DNA of 64,000 nucleotides from Nymphalis io (taxonomy: Eukaryota; Arthropoda; Insecta; Lepidoptera; Nymphalidae): contig NC_065891.1 in NCBI RefSeq assembly GCF_905147045.1, positions 14,021,001 through 14,085,000 on the forward strand. The letters run 5' to 3'. This document shows, piece after piece, positions 22,421 to 33,800 of this stretch. The notes beneath the pieces are model-generated. The model was not told the origin of the DNA, made no database searches, and saw only the letters and a list, made by a program, of their open reading frames with translations. The position numbers and the translations under genes are program-made. The first letter of the stretch is position 1. Every line of letters starts with the position of its first letter.

Positions 22421-22493
22421 CTCCAAACCATCTCCTCAAAAAAAAGGAGAAGAGGCCTTAGCCTAGCTGTGGGACATTCACAGGTTGTTACTT
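22421..22493 (+). repeat. SINE-A 3' end fragment
   Basis: It matches the last quarter of SINE-A: CTCCAAACCATCTCCTCAAA, AGAGGCCTTAGCCTAGCTGT, GGACATTCACAGGTTGTTAC. Confidence 0.8.
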
Positions 22494-22832
22494 TGCAGTG
22501 ATTTTCGAATATTTACCTTTCAAACTACGCAGTTTATAAATTAAAAAATATATATATACTTGTGTTTCTAATAAGGAGAGTTCCTTATTAGTTTCATTTA
22601 ATATGACAAATGACACTCATAGACATTAAAACTGTTAGAAATATTATTCAATACTTACAAAACCAACTGCCGTCGACCTAGAAAAAATATAAATCAGATG
22701 TATTAGCGTTATTAACGATGTACATTTTATTTAATTTTATATATTGCGCCCTAAAATCAACCCATGGCAACACGTTATTATGCTAATTTCAAATTATTTT
22801 GTCCAAAATATTTGAATAAAATAGTCTATGGC

Positions 22833-22864
22833 AGACGGGCACCCAATCGCTCGGGTGCCCGTCT
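22833..22864. repeat. GC-rich hairpin, 12-bp perfect arms
   Basis: Arms AGACGGGCACCC (22833-22844) and GGGTGCCCGTCT (22853-22864) around AATCGCTC. It is very GC-rich for its AT-rich surroundings. An outer AAATAGT/ACTATTT pair extends the stem imperfectly. It could be a small foldback element or a structured RNA; neither is shown. Confidence 0.75.
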
Positions 22865-22875
22865 AAAACTATTTT

Positions 22876-24159
22876 TCGTATTTCATTCAACTTAAAAATA
22901 GTAGTACATATTATTCAAGATTATTTTCATAACATGAATATATTAAATAAAATTAATATAACGGTAAAAGTTTACGTATTGAATACGTAATGTAATATTT
23001 AGGAATACACACGCTATTTTAATCTAGTAAAATCGCTGAAGCCAGTTTAAAATAGCTTAGTGCTTTCGTAATCCTAAAATATTATAATAGAATCCCAAGA
23101 GCCGGAAAGTTTATAAATTTTCCTGCCAAATTCTAGGAGAATATTGGAATTTCGAAAGGCTGCCAACCCTGTCTGCGAGCATATTTTGGTAACAAACACT
23201 GCGGCATCGCGCCACTATTTGGGAAACAAGGTACACGTGAGGCAAACGAGTGTCAACGCTCGACCCGTTTGTCAATTCGTACCAATTGGCACGTACTAGC
23301 ACTCGCATGAGACGGACAAGCCTTCTAAAATATCCTAAAATATAAAATAATATTTTTGACAAAAATAAAGCGTTCCAGAGAAACGTTTATGTTGCTGTTT
23401 TTGGTAATTATAGATGTCTTTATTGCACAGAAATGAACATAATATATGAAATATTATAGATTCCAGGTACGTTGCCGGCCTTTAACTAAAGAGCATATTC
23501 TTTTCTTGAAGGTCAGTAAGAAGGAACGTACATAAACGCATGAAACGTATAAATATAATTTCATACACATACATAATATAAATAACAATATAATATACTA
23601 AACACATAATGCGAACTAATAAGAGTCATAAACATCTATAGTGTTTTCAGATTTCAATTAAAAAGATGGCGTTTGTCTTATAAATAAATAACAGAGCACA
23701 TAACCCTAGCAATGGCACTAAGGACAAAACAATAATTAATCACTTAATTACGCTCACTAACTAACGCTTAAACCGGAACACATTAATATAAATTATTGCT
23801 ATTTGGCAATAGAATAATTGATGAGATGAGACCCAGGCGGACCAAAGCCCACCGCCGTGTGATTATCTTAACTATGATTTCAGATTATCATAAGCTAAAA
23901 AAACATACAACGCAAACGGTACTAATGAGTAATGACATAATTAATTTTCAGAGTATATATATTTTTTTATGAATAAAAAATAAGATAATTTATATGTTTT
24001 AAATAACTTTTTAATTTTTACATTAATAAGTAATAGTAAGTGTTATGTTAAAATTCAATTATAAAATATATAAATAAGGGACAATATTTGTTGATTTTAA
24101 GCTGGATATACAAATTTTCACTTAATTTATTATCGTACCCTTTAATATATAATTGAAAA
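22876..24159. other. Intergenic; GC-elevated block and a SINE-B scrap
   Basis: About 23130-23310 is GC-elevated and carries an 83-codon minus-strand frame (23111-23362) that I cannot assign. A degraded SINE-B on minus is seen at about 23764-23863 (TAATTGATGAGATGAGACCC, GGCGGACCAAAGCCCACC on plus). Confidence 0.35.
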
Positions 24160-24288
24160 ATTGTTACTGAATTTCTTGTCCGTTTTTTCGATATTATGTA
24201 CGTTCCGAAAAGGTAGCTTTACGTTTAATATAATATTGCCAGAGGTCAAATTTAAGATATTTTTGTGGAAACCTACTTGATAAAGTAT
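24160..24288 (+). repeat. LINE 3'-end fragment, diverged
   Basis: It matches the window's LINE 3'-UTR repeat in order: TTACTGAATTTCTTGTCCG, TTCCGAAAAGGTAGCTTTAC, CCTACTTGATAAAGTATAT. The closest relatives here are at 30505, 25008 and 54385. Confidence 0.6.
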
Positions 24289-24292
24289 ATCT

Positions 24293-24442
24293 GTTTTTTT
24301 TTAAATGCAAAACGTTAGCAGACTGGCAAATAATCACCCTGGTATGACCCTAGGTAAGTGATCTAGGAGTTCGCTTTGTATGAAATGTTCAGCCAACCCT
24401 TACATCACCAATACGCCACCATCCTTAAGCCCCTTGTGACGT
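24293..24442 (-). repeat. Older SINE-B, 3' portion (split by insertion)
   Basis: A diverged SINE-B (GGTAAGTGATCTAGGAGTTC, CCCTTACATCACCAATACGC, CCCCTTGTGAC on plus). Its 5' portion resumes at 24629 after a younger SINE-B. Confidence 0.65.
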
Positions 24443-24628
24443 TTTTTTATAGAATAGGTAGGCGGACGAGCAAATGGGCCACCTGATAAGTGGTCACCAA
24501 CGCCATAGCTTACATCACCAATGCGCCACCAACCATGGGAACTAAGATGTTATGTCCCTTGTGTCTGTAATTACACTGGCTTACTGGGTGGTACCTACCC
24601 AGACGAGCTTGCACAAAGCCCTACCACT
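24443..24628 (-). repeat. Younger SINE-B nested in an older SINE-B
   Basis: It starts on plus with TTTTTTTATAGAATAGGTAG and ends CTTGCACAAAGCCCTACCAC, both SINE-B termini. About 80 bases of the middle are deleted between CTGGCTTACT and GGGTGGTACC. It sits within the decayed copy 24293-24442 / 24629-24741 in the same orientation. Confidence 0.75.
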
Positions 24629-24741
24629 ATACTGGCTCACTCACCCTTAAAATCAGAACATAACAATACTAAATATTGATCTTTGACGGTAGAATATACA
24701 TAGTGGGTGGTATCTACCCTGATGGGCTTGCACGCAGCCCT
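24629..24741 (-). repeat. Older SINE-B, 5' portion (split by insertion)
   Basis: It continues the older copy exactly where it left off: ATACTGGCTCACTCACCCTT, GGTAGAATATACATAGTGGG, GATGGGCTTGCACGCAGCCC on plus. Confidence 0.7.
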
Positions 24742-25007
24742 TGGTTGGAGTATCTGATTAAGCTTACTGAATAGACAGACAGTAGCACCAGTTCTATTTA
24801 TTTTCGTGTGTGTGGTATGCCTGAATTAACAAGAGGCATTCGTGCCTCGCAGGCTTTGTGATTAGCTTGGTTTATTATTTAATTACTTGAAGCGTAGAAC
24901 TCTATGTTTAGGAAAATGAAATATTCCTCTTATTGTAAGGTCGTAGTCGGACGCGGTAATAATATAAATTATAATTCAACCAATAATCATTGGCCTTCTT
25001 CGTCTCG

Positions 25008-25147
25008 CTGAGTTTTTTGGCGATTGTTCTCTTTAGAATCTACATGCGAAACTGGTGGTAGGCTTACATTTAATTAATTAGTAACATCAATATGGTTGAT
25101 TCGGGCCCATTTTTAAGTCCACTTCACGAATAAATTATTAGATGTGA
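25008..25147 (+). repeat. LINE 3'-end fragment, diverged
   Basis: Landmarks CTGAGTTTTTTGGCGATTGT, TCTTTAGAATCTACATGCGA, AACTGGTGGTAGGCTTACAT and the final TTCACGAATAAATTATTAGA follow the order of the LINE 3' repeat at 30505. Confidence 0.6.
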
Positions 25148-25349
25148 GCAGTAAAGCAATTTCAAAAGACTAACCAACGCAGTCATGATATTTCTACTTT
25201 ATATAGCAAAAGTGCGTGTATGCGTGCTTTATATAGAAAAAGAGACAACGGACCTAAAAGTTGAACCTGCCCCAATGTTGAACCCAGAACTACGATAACC
25301 AATAAGGAAATTATAATATTATTTTTTTATAATTTCCGAAAAGGCAAAT

Positions 25350-25500
25350 GACTCCACTCCACCTAATGGTAAGTGGTAGTAGAGCCCTAACGTGACTGCA
25401 AATACAGTCGGGATAAATAACCTACACTAGCCGTCCCCTTGCCGGCTCGCATGATGCCTTTTCACGCCTCCTTTGAAGGAACCAACTATATCATGCATAC
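25350..25500 (-). repeat. Unclassified repeat-like segment
   Basis: CCACCTAATGGTAAGTGGTA and GTAGAGCCCTAACGTGACTG resemble the 3' part of a SINE-B-related lepidopteran repeat. The rest cannot be matched within this window. Family assignment is weak. Confidence 0.3.
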
Positions 25501-25578
25501 ACGATGTCAATTAAAGTATAATTTAATATAATGGACACATCCATGAATGAAAATTGATGTTTGAATGAGCAATATTAA

Positions 25579-25690
25579 AAACTAGTTCACGCCCGCGGCT
25601 TCGTTCGCATGTCATCGGCAAGTATAAGGTACCCTATGTTCTGTAATTAATATAAAAGCTATAGTAAAGTCAATTAATTCAATTCAATTG
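25579..25690. repeat. Fragment of a dispersed 'CCGCGGCTTCG' repeat
   Basis: ACTAGTTCACGCCCGCGGCT followed by TCGTTCGCATG and GGTACCCTATGTTCTG is a phrase I recognise as widely dispersed in lepidopteran DNA. Similar scraps lie at 26860-26892, 46240-46262 and 56211-56240. The element class is not determined here. Confidence 0.4.
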
Positions 25691-25707
25691 TTTTTAAAAT
25701 CCAAATA

Positions 25708-25751
25708 TGTCACCTGATGATAAGTGGCCACCATCGCCATAGACATCGCCA
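25708..25751 (-). repeat. Older SINE-B, 3' portion (split by inverted insertion)
   Basis: TATGTCACCTGATGATAAGT and CACCATCGCCATAGACATCG on plus are the 3' part of a minus-strand SINE-B. The copy is interrupted at 25751 by a plus-strand SINE-B and resumes at about 26071. Confidence 0.65.
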
Positions 25752-26048
25752 TACTGGTGGTAGGGCTTTGTGCAAGCTCGTCTGGGTAGGTACCACCCAC
25801 TCATCAGATATTCTACCGCAAAACAGCAATACTTGATATTGTTGTGTTCCGGTTTGAAGGGTGAGTGAGCCAGTGTAATTACAGGCACAAGGGACATAAA
25901 ATCTTAGTTCCCAAGGTTGGTGGCGCATTGGATATGTAAGCGATGGTTGACATTTCTTACAATGCCAATGTCTAAGAGCGTTGGTGACCACTTACCATCA
26001 GGTGGCCCATATGCTCGTCCGCCTTCCTTTACTATAAAAAAAAAAAAA
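25752..26048 (+). repeat. SINE-B, full length, young, nested in an inverted SINE-B
   Basis: Complete from CTGGTGGTAGGGCTTTGTGC through CTCATCAGATATTCTACCGC, GTGTAATTACAGGCACAAGG, CAAGGTTGGTGGCGCATTGG and GGCCCATATGCTCGTCCGCC to a run of A at 26037-26048. It defines the unit (about 290 bp) and shows that the 3' end is polyadenylated. Frames on either strand inside it recur in other copies and are not genes. Confidence 0.92.
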
Positions 26049-26070
26049 GACATTAGTGCCTTGAGAAAAA

Positions 26071-26261
26071 TTAACTATTCCTTACATTGCCAATGCGCCC
26101 CGAACCTGGGAACGAAGATGTTATATCCCATTGCGCCTAAAGTTTCACTGGCTCACTCAGCCTATCAACTAGAACACAACATTACTAAGTAATAATGTTT
26201 GGCGTTAGAATATACCGAGTGTTTCTACCCAGGCAGGCACACGCACAAAGCCATACTGCCA
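26071..26261 (-). repeat. Older SINE-B, 5' portion (split by inverted insertion)
   Basis: TTCCTTACATTGCCAATGCG, ACGAAGATGTTATATCCCAT, TTTCACTGGCTCACTCAGCC and CTACCCAGGCAGGCACACGC on plus continue the copy that begins at 25708. Confidence 0.7.
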
Positions 26262-27245
26262 AGTGCTAAAACATACACAAAATAATAATAAAGATTAATA
26301 ATATATACTTATATATATTTATACCATAGTAATAATCATGAATGTGGTTACAGCACCAACCGTTGCACCAAACAGTTTTAAACGACAAAATACGTATTGA
26401 ACTGTGACAGTATAAGTATTTATAGCATTCAGCGGATAATAGCGGTGAACGTTCGTGCCAGGTACACTGTTTGTTTGACATTATGACGACATGTTGAAAC
26501 ATTCCCGCGCTGGTTCTGGGATATATATTTTTTAGGGTTTCAGATTGTCCAAAAGCTGCTAAAATTTGTTGATTGTAATTGTTAGTTCACTAATATACGT
26601 TTGTATATAATATTAATTAATTATTATACTTTCTATATATGTTGGAAAACGAGATTTTCTTTTCTTATTCTTTTTGTTAATGTGTATACTTCTTGCTTAA
26701 AAAAAGTAATTTATCAACTTAATAATTCTTACTAAATATTAGTATTTCGTAAAAAATTACAATTCGAAAGTGAGTTTGTTTGTTACGTACTTAAGTACTC
26801 AACCGGTCATCATGAAATTTTGCATAATCGTTACCAGGGGCACCTAAAATGCCTCCCCACCCCTCATACGCAAAGCCGTTGACGACAACTAGAATATATT
26901 CATAGTGTATATATTAAGCTATGAATAATATAATTGATTACGTATAATAATATATTAAAAGCTTTGTTGTATGTTTATGATTCCATAGCTAAATGAGAGA
27001 CTAAGTGTTTCGTTAGCACTTAAAAAAAAACCCTTAAAAGATTTGTTTGCAACGGCTTTTAGAAGTTTCTCGAAGCTATTGCAAACTGACGAGGAGACAT
27101 TTGCTCGTCAAATATACAAACATTAAGGTAGTACACGTTTGGCTAGCGCTTTGGTGCAACTTGTATCGTATTCGTCGTATTTTTACGCCATTAGCCAGTA
27201 TAAGATTTAGCTAGCGCTCGCTTTAGACACTTATATGATATTATT
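26262..27245. other. Intergenic with a scrap of dispersed repeat
   Basis: About 26795-26892 resembles a common dispersed repeat (TCAACCGGTCATCATGAAAT, then GCCGTTGACGACAACTAG). CTAGCGCT-type phrases occur at 27142 and 27212. No gene is recognised. Confidence 0.35.
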
Positions 27246-27612
27246 GACTGCCTCGTTGGTCTAGTGGCTAAATGTAAGGCCGCAGAACCGGAGATCTTGG
27301 GTTCAAATCCAAATAAAAATTTATTGAGTTTTTCTGCCGAAAATTCTCAATAGCAGTCCGGAGTCTGGAAGTTGGAAGTGTGACACTGCCGTGCCTCGTG
27401 CAAGTAAAGCCATTGATCCTGCGCCTGAACTCTTTTCGGTCACGTCGGATTGCCGTCCCATCGGATTATGAGAGTAAGGGAATAGAGAGTGCACCTGTGT
27501 TTGCGCTCACGCTTGTGCACTATAATATCTTCAGCGCAGTTGGCTAATTTCTCTGTCGCCCATGGCGGCCAATCTCAAGAGAAATCTGTCTAAAGGACGT
27601 TATTATTGTAAT
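27246..27612 (+). repeat. SINE-D, tRNA-headed, full length
   Basis: Head GACTGCCTCGTTGGTCTAGT with B-box CTTGGGTTCAAATCC. The body has TTTTCTGCCGAAAATTCTCA, GCAGTCCGGAGTCTGGAAGT, CTGCGCCTGAACTCTTTTCG, GGATTGCCGTCCCATCGGAT, GCGCAGTTGGCTAATTTCTC and ends in TTATTATTG. A second, 5'-truncated copy at 45083-45362 shares the body in inverse orientation. Confidence 0.8.
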
Positions 27613-28029
27613 TATATTATATAATATCAACTTTAAGTATATTAATAATAATAAATCATTAATTTCGACCAACAAGGATCATATACAATATAACAAACCA
27701 TACAATAAAAAGATAAAAGTTATAATAATAATATTTACAGTTTATAATGGTAATTTTATTTTGTTATTACAATAATCATGTCATAAATTAAAGTAATTTG
27801 AATTAAATTATTATATTATATTAATTTTTATTTTTTATTTTATCGAATTAAATTATATAAGAGAGCGCCTAGAAATTAATTCACGAGACAAATAAACTGT
27901 AAATCATAAACTTTTCGTCTCAGAACGATACGTCATATACAAACGTAACATTTATATTTTACAATTTGGCCAAGGCTCTTCTGAACAGATTAATAACAAA
28001 GAGCACAAACACAACTAGTTTTTCTATTC
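27613..28029. other. AT-rich spacer
   Basis: Very AT-rich with TAATAATA runs. Nothing else is seen. Confidence 0.5.
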
Positions 28030-28192
28030 ATTTACTCTCATAGTCCGATCGGATGGCAACTACAAAAATATCAGGTGCTGTTACTAAAAATTACTTATGA
28101 GAGAGCCCCAAAAGTTTTACGAAGTTGACCTGGGATTGGAACCCAGTGTTTCATGATCTGAGCTGAGCGGGATAGCTACTAGATCAACGAGT
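28030..28192 (-). repeat. SINE-D, degraded
   Basis: Plus-strand phrases TTTACTCTCATAGTCCGATC, GGATGGCAACTAC and the tRNA-like end GACCTGGGATTGGAACCCAG then CTACTAGATCAACGAG match SINE-D read on minus, with the centre deleted. Confidence 0.55.
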
Positions 28193-28689
28193 TACTTCAT
28201 TTAATAAATATAAGCGTGTCGAAAAGAAATCCGCTGAAAGTAGTAAAACAAAGTTGTTTTGATCGGGTAAATAATAACGTGGCAGTATACTTTTAAGCTT
28301 TTGATCATTTTATATTCCATAACCGACCATAAAATTTTAGTTGATCCTCGTCATTTCACGCAGTTGAACCATCGAAATAAAACCAGCAAATATAAATAAT
28401 AAATAATAATAAATGGAACACAATACAATAGATATACGTCATTATAAAAGCGATGCTAAGTACTGAATACAACTCTCATAATAGCGCTAATAACCAATCA
28501 ACGATCGAACTTTTAAGGCCGGTTCATAATTAAGCCAATCATTATTCGTATAAACAATCATTATTATTTATACGTAACTACGCGTGGTCTATTGTTTCAA
28601 AATGTTTTTATGACCTTAATGAAAAAAAGTTAAAGTTATAACGACATGCTCAGGAAACTTTTATTTAAATGTTTCCAGTATTTTTAAAT

Positions 28690-28692
<3 letters not shown>

Positions 28693-28741
<49 letters not shown>
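28693..28741. repeat. (TA)n microsatellite
   Basis: About 24 uninterrupted TA units. It may be polymorphic. Confidence 0.95.
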
Positions 28742-28744
<3 letters not shown>

Positions 28745-29726
28745 ATTTATATATTTGGTTGCGCATATATTTTATTTATATATGTTCTCTTTATTACAAT
28801 ATTTGTTTTTGGATAAAGTAATAATTTTTGTTTATTTTATATTTTTTTTTTTTTTTTGATTAACTACATAACATACAGTTGAAAAAACAGTTAAATATCA
28901 GAATTTAGATTCTGACAACAATGTTAACTGTTAACAATGTCTTATACTAATGTAATTTGAAGCTTTACTGAGTTCAGAGCAAAAATAATCGTCAAACATT
29001 TATATGAAAAAGATATATACATATATACTGATGACATATGTTTCTTTAGAGTCAATTAAAAGTAGCCTGACACACATTCAAAACGTTATTAGATAATGTT
29101 CGGTTCATATAGACAAATAAAAACAAACTGTCCATTCTACATGTATATCCTACAAATGAAGCCTAAAACGTAGTTGAAAAAGAAAAAATCGAAGGAATGA
29201 TTGCGATGTTTCTTCGTTTCCATTCGTGAAATGAATTCAAGCGGATTTGCTAAAAAACACATTCCCCTCCCTTACATGGGTGTAATAAAAGATATAAATA
29301 TGGCGGCTCTGCCCAGGTATTGCGCATAAAAATAAATTCATTCCATTTTTATTATACGGAAAAACAAGCCTAATTTTACATAATGCTGACACAGATAATA
29401 AACTGTTACCGTGTGCTGGTGTCTTGTACTCTCTTATGAAAAGAAAGAGATTGTCTTACAGACTGTTTGTATTTGTATGTTTGAATATAAAATAAGGATA
29501 ATATTTTATTAGTTTTAGTAAAGCTGTAACAGGTAAAGACAGTTATGATAACGTTTTTTGTAACGGGTATTAATTTCAACATTATATTAAAATTACAACA
29601 AAACATTTCATGTCGAATAAAACAACATAATTACATTAGTAACATAATTAAAACAGCAGCGAAATAATTATCATATATGTAGGATTAAATTTATATTATA
29701 TACATAACATGGTTTTTGTGTTTGGT
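28742..29726. other. Intergenic, nothing recognised
   Basis: AT-rich. No gene or repeat is recognised. Confidence 0.4.
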
Positions 29727-29995
29727 TTGGGTTTTGAGCAAGCCCGTCTGGGTACGTTTACCACCCATTTATAACTTATTCTAGCACTAAACAGCACTAA
29801 AAAGTATTTCTGTGTTTCGGTTCGACGAGTGAGTGAGCTAGGGGAATTACAGGCTTTTGCCTGTAGTATGTCCCATTTATAAATTAGTTCTAAAGCTGGG
29901 TGGCACATTAACCATGTAAGGAATGATTAAAATTTCTTACAGAGCCATGCAGCAGCAGATGTCTTTAAACAGTGGCGACCTTTTATTATCAGTAA
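29727..29995 (+). repeat. SINE-B, old and diverged
   Basis: TTTTGAGCAAGCCCGTCTGG, ACCACCCATTTATAAC, CTAGCACTAAACAGCACTAA, GTGTTTCGGTTCGACGAGTG, AGTGAGCTAGGGGAATTACA and AGCTGGGTGGCACATTAACC follow SINE-B order. It carries a small insertion (GGCTTTTGCCTGTAGTATG) near the middle. Confidence 0.65.
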
Positions 29996-30504
29996 TATCC
30001 ATATTATTAATAGGTATGCAAGTTCACCTACTTATTATAAGTACAAATAAATAAATATGCAAACTTAATCTATACATTTATGTCATAATCATAATCAACG
30101 TTATTTATCAATCGATTTCGTTTCAGATTCAATGTCAAAACGAACAATACATTTTCTACCCCTTCACCATTAAAACAATGTCCCAACGAATGTAACTATC
30201 AATGTAATATGTATATGTGTAGTACATGACATCATTTGTATAACCACTACCGTTATTTGAGCCTAATAACTACGAGATGTGAATCATTTTGTCAAATTGT
30301 GCCCCGAATGTGGCCGGCAAATGGATCGTAACGCCTCGAACAAGCCCGCCTGTTCTGAATTAGTTCGATTCAGATTGGATATCTATTAAACATAATCGCG
30401 TCTTGACTACAGGCATTTTATCTTTTGGGGGAGATTTTCAGGAAATGGATAATCGTTTATTATGATGTAATGAACCAATGCTGCTTAATTTAAATGGTAG
30501 AAAA
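29996..30504. other. Intergenic, nothing recognised
   Basis: The part around 30290-30420 is more GC-rich and non-repetitive in this window. It might be conserved non-coding DNA, but it has no motif I can name. Confidence 0.3.
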
Positions 30505-30663
30505 TATTTGAAGAGTAACTACTGACTTTCTTGCCGTTTCTCGATACAATCTACATTTCGAAACGGTAATAACTTCAAATTTCATTGATTTCTGTAACAT
30601 GACGACTCAAAAGTGCCCTTATAAACCTCCTTGAATAAAAAAATAAATTATTTGATTTGATTC
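30505..30663 (+). repeat. LINE 3'-end fragment (best copy)
   Basis: TAACTACTGACTTTCTTGCC, TCTCGATACAATCTACATTT, CGAAACGGTAATAACTTCAA, ACTCAAAAGTGCCCTTATAA, ACCTCCTTGAATAAA and the TTTGATTTGATTC end. This is the 3'-UTR layout of a common lepidopteran non-LTR element. Only the last 160 bases are present, as expected after strong 5' truncation. Confidence 0.7.
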
Positions 30664-30704
30664 TATAAATAAATAATAACAAATGTGTGTATTTGTCTTC
30701 TATG

Positions 30705-30830
30705 GGTTTCTAAGCCATTGATCCGATTGTGATGAAAATCTCGTGAGGTTTCTTGTGTACGCTCGGGAAGGTTACTGACCTATAAAAAGCAGGGTTTTTT
30801 CTTTGTATATTTGTCCTTCAATAAACGTAG
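30705..30830 (+). repeat. Repeat family F, copy 1
   Basis: It shares the exact 15-mer GAAGGTTACTGACCT (30767-30781) with 42636-42650 (inverse). The order around it also matches: CATTGATCCGATTGTGATGA before, TTCTTTGTATATTTGTCC after. The phrases resemble a common dispersed lepidopteran repeat; the class is unknown. Confidence 0.5.
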
Positions 30831-30871
30831 TTTACGTTTACGTTACGTTACGTTACGTTTACGTTTTACGC
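30831..30871. repeat. ACGTT-type minisatellite
   Basis: Imperfect TTTACG/TTACG units in a row (TTTACGTTACGTTACGTTAC within it), placed at the end of family F copy 1. It is not the insect telomere repeat TTAGG. Confidence 0.7.
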
Positions 30872-33800
30872 AGATCCTTGTGCCTGTGCGGAGCGTGGCT
30901 AGTAGCTGGTTTATTTATAAATATATGTGGGAACACGTAGTCGAAGATTGTGGGACTTGTGATCGAGCAAGGAATTTGTTTTCATGTGATTAATATGTAT
31001 TTATAAGTCCTCTTTTTTAATCTTTAGTGTAGTCACCGCAGACGTGTTGTCCGTGCTTTGATGTATCTTTTTATCAGTTTAATTTGGAGATTTGATGTGC
31101 TGGCATATTTTTTTTAATAATGATCACCTACCCACGTTGGAGTAATGTGGTGTAATAATTAAGTCATCTAATAATCACAGTTAAACTAGTCAAGTTTATT
31201 AAACTGAAAATTCACAATAATTGAATAACTATAATCGAATTCCTAAAAAACATTTTCACTAAAGTTCCATACACCGAAACAATTTTCATAAATCATTTAA
31301 TATGCAAGTATACTATAAATAACAAACTAATAACGATTTAACTAGCAAGATTTATTAATCCGAGGTCTTAATTACTTCAAGCTAATGAAATTAAACGTCG
31401 CCGCAAACTGATACTCTAGATAGTGTAACCTGAATCTGAGGCTTAATTATTTTAGGGAGCACTCAACTGGGTAGGATTCAGGTTAGATATAGATTTAGTA
31501 GATACAGGTTGCCTAGGTCGAGGTTTAGTAACAGATCTAAGATCTTAATTACTAGAAATGAATTGAAGCGTCTTCGTAAGTAATTTGGCTTACTCAGAGT
31601 TTGTAACTACAAGCGGAACGCTTTCTTTAATTGGATTCGATATAAATTTATTTCCTTTTTATATTAAAAAGTAACTTATAAATAAATATCTTAATTATTA
31701 AGTTCTAGTTAATTATATATTCCTCTGTTATTTTTTAAAAAGATAATTAAATAAGTATTTAAATCCAAATTGTAAATATAATAAAATATCAATTTTGAAA
31801 GTGCCTTGTTTCATTTCATAAAATATGTAAGCTAATATACATTTTCATAATGTTAAATATAAACTATATTTCATTTTTACAAATTACAACAGGAAACTAA
31901 CAATGGCAGTTTAAACTTTTTTATTTCACTTTTTGTAATTGTTTTTATAAGCGATAACTTACTTAGTAATTTAAAATTCACATAAAATGTTGTTAAAACG
32001 AGTCATCTCAGTATTTAGCTGAGTCCAAATATAAAATTGGCTTTCATTTCACCTTTTTACTTTGGGCATTATGTAATGTATGTGATTTGGATTTGATGAT
32101 TGGCTTCCCTACTCCTAACATAGGGCTTGTACATAGGAATATTAGTAATTCCTTAAAACGAGTATTGCTAAATAAATATATTATTATGTAACACGAACAT
32201 AAATAAAAAGATAATCTTATCCATATATACCTAAAAAAGGAGAAAAGAATAAATCTAATATATAATATTATTTATTTTAATAAAATATCATATATTATGC
32301 TAATAAAAAATGGCAAGTGGTTCTACCAAATGGACGATACTACTAACTATAATACAATGTAGGTTCTGAAATTTATCGTCCATTCCACTAAAAATAAATA
32401 TATTAAGAACACTAACGTATTATTAACTTCAACAGAAACGGTATCTGAAAATAGATTTAACAGTGTTATATTTCGAAAATTTTAACAAATCACAAACTTC
32501 CTTAATCCTTTGTAACAACAACCAGTAATATAATTATCGATAAATTTCAAAATGACGTTAGCTATTGACATTTAATTGTCGTCAAAATAGTCAACTTGAC
32601 CACACAGTCATATCTCTGTCATGTATTACCACTTACGTTTATAGCTGGCGTGGCAGTATCGCTGTCAATTAACAACCCTCATGCGGATGGTGTTCTGGCA
32701 AGTTTGGACGCGGATCGAATTAGGTCAGGTATATTTGGCATGAATGCATCAATTTAAAGAAACCTCACAGTGCCCTGTGAACTCTTGGTCAGCAAAGCGG
32801 TCGCGTTTTACATTTTGCCAACACAAATATTCGTGTTCGTGCCCACTGTATCAGAAAGTCATACAATTCGTTGTTAGGTCCAAGTTAGACGATATAAGCT
32901 ATTTAATATTTATATATTTAGATAAAATTTAAAATTATATAATAGTATTAATAATATTTTACAAAATTAAATGTTATAAGTAACGAAGTAAACTTCAACT
33001 CATTATAAAAGAGCTAATATAGCATTGGACAGATAATCTAAACCAATTGCAGGTTCAAGCCAGTTAAGCATCATTTAGTTTTACTTAATCCCAAGGAAAA
33101 CATCGTGATAAAACGTATGATACATATGGTTACACCATGTAATCCACCAAGCCACACAGTGAAATAAGCGCCTTCTCGCATTTTAGAAAATAAATTGCCT
33201 CAGTCCAATTTGGTCTGTCACTCAACTGACCATTTTTCGTAGAGCAAAATCCTGAGATTTGCACTTCGAAAAATCACACAATATAAATACTGAATGGAAG
33301 ATCAAAAATTGTAAATATTCTATCTCTAAGCTATCCACTTGCATCCACACCATCACCAAACCGCTCGTCCGAATAACTGATATGAGTCGAAGTTTGAATT
33401 GCAAAACTACGCCGGATCTCGCCTCTCCTACTCCACTGCACTTTGCACACGAGTGCGTTCGAACGTCAATGATACGTGAAGTTCTTTTGTTCCACTAACA
33501 ATCTAACCAAACTGCTTTTGTTGGTATTTCGCTTTGTCGTGTAAACATAGCTTAGTTCTCCATTTCAAATAAGAAGTAGCTTACGTTGATATTTATTTTG
33601 GGTATATAATATTATCATTTAATTCGTGAAGATTTGGAAAAAATATGTGTATTTGGTTCTTTGTTACTCAATCGAAGCACTGCGCGGATTAAATTAATAC
33701 CGAGTCGATTAAGTTCTGGAGTTGCGTGGCCTTAATTATTCATTTGATTATTAAAAATATTTTATATATTTTAATTTACATTCTGGTGAAAAGGGCTGTT

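Noticed and set aside
23111..23362. 83-codon minus frame in a GC-elevated block, considered as a host exon
   Set aside because: No recognisable domain and no clear splice sites. Left as unassigned DNA.
30831..30871. Telomere-like array
   Set aside because: The units are TTACG/TTTACG, not the insect TTAGG repeat, and the array is very short.
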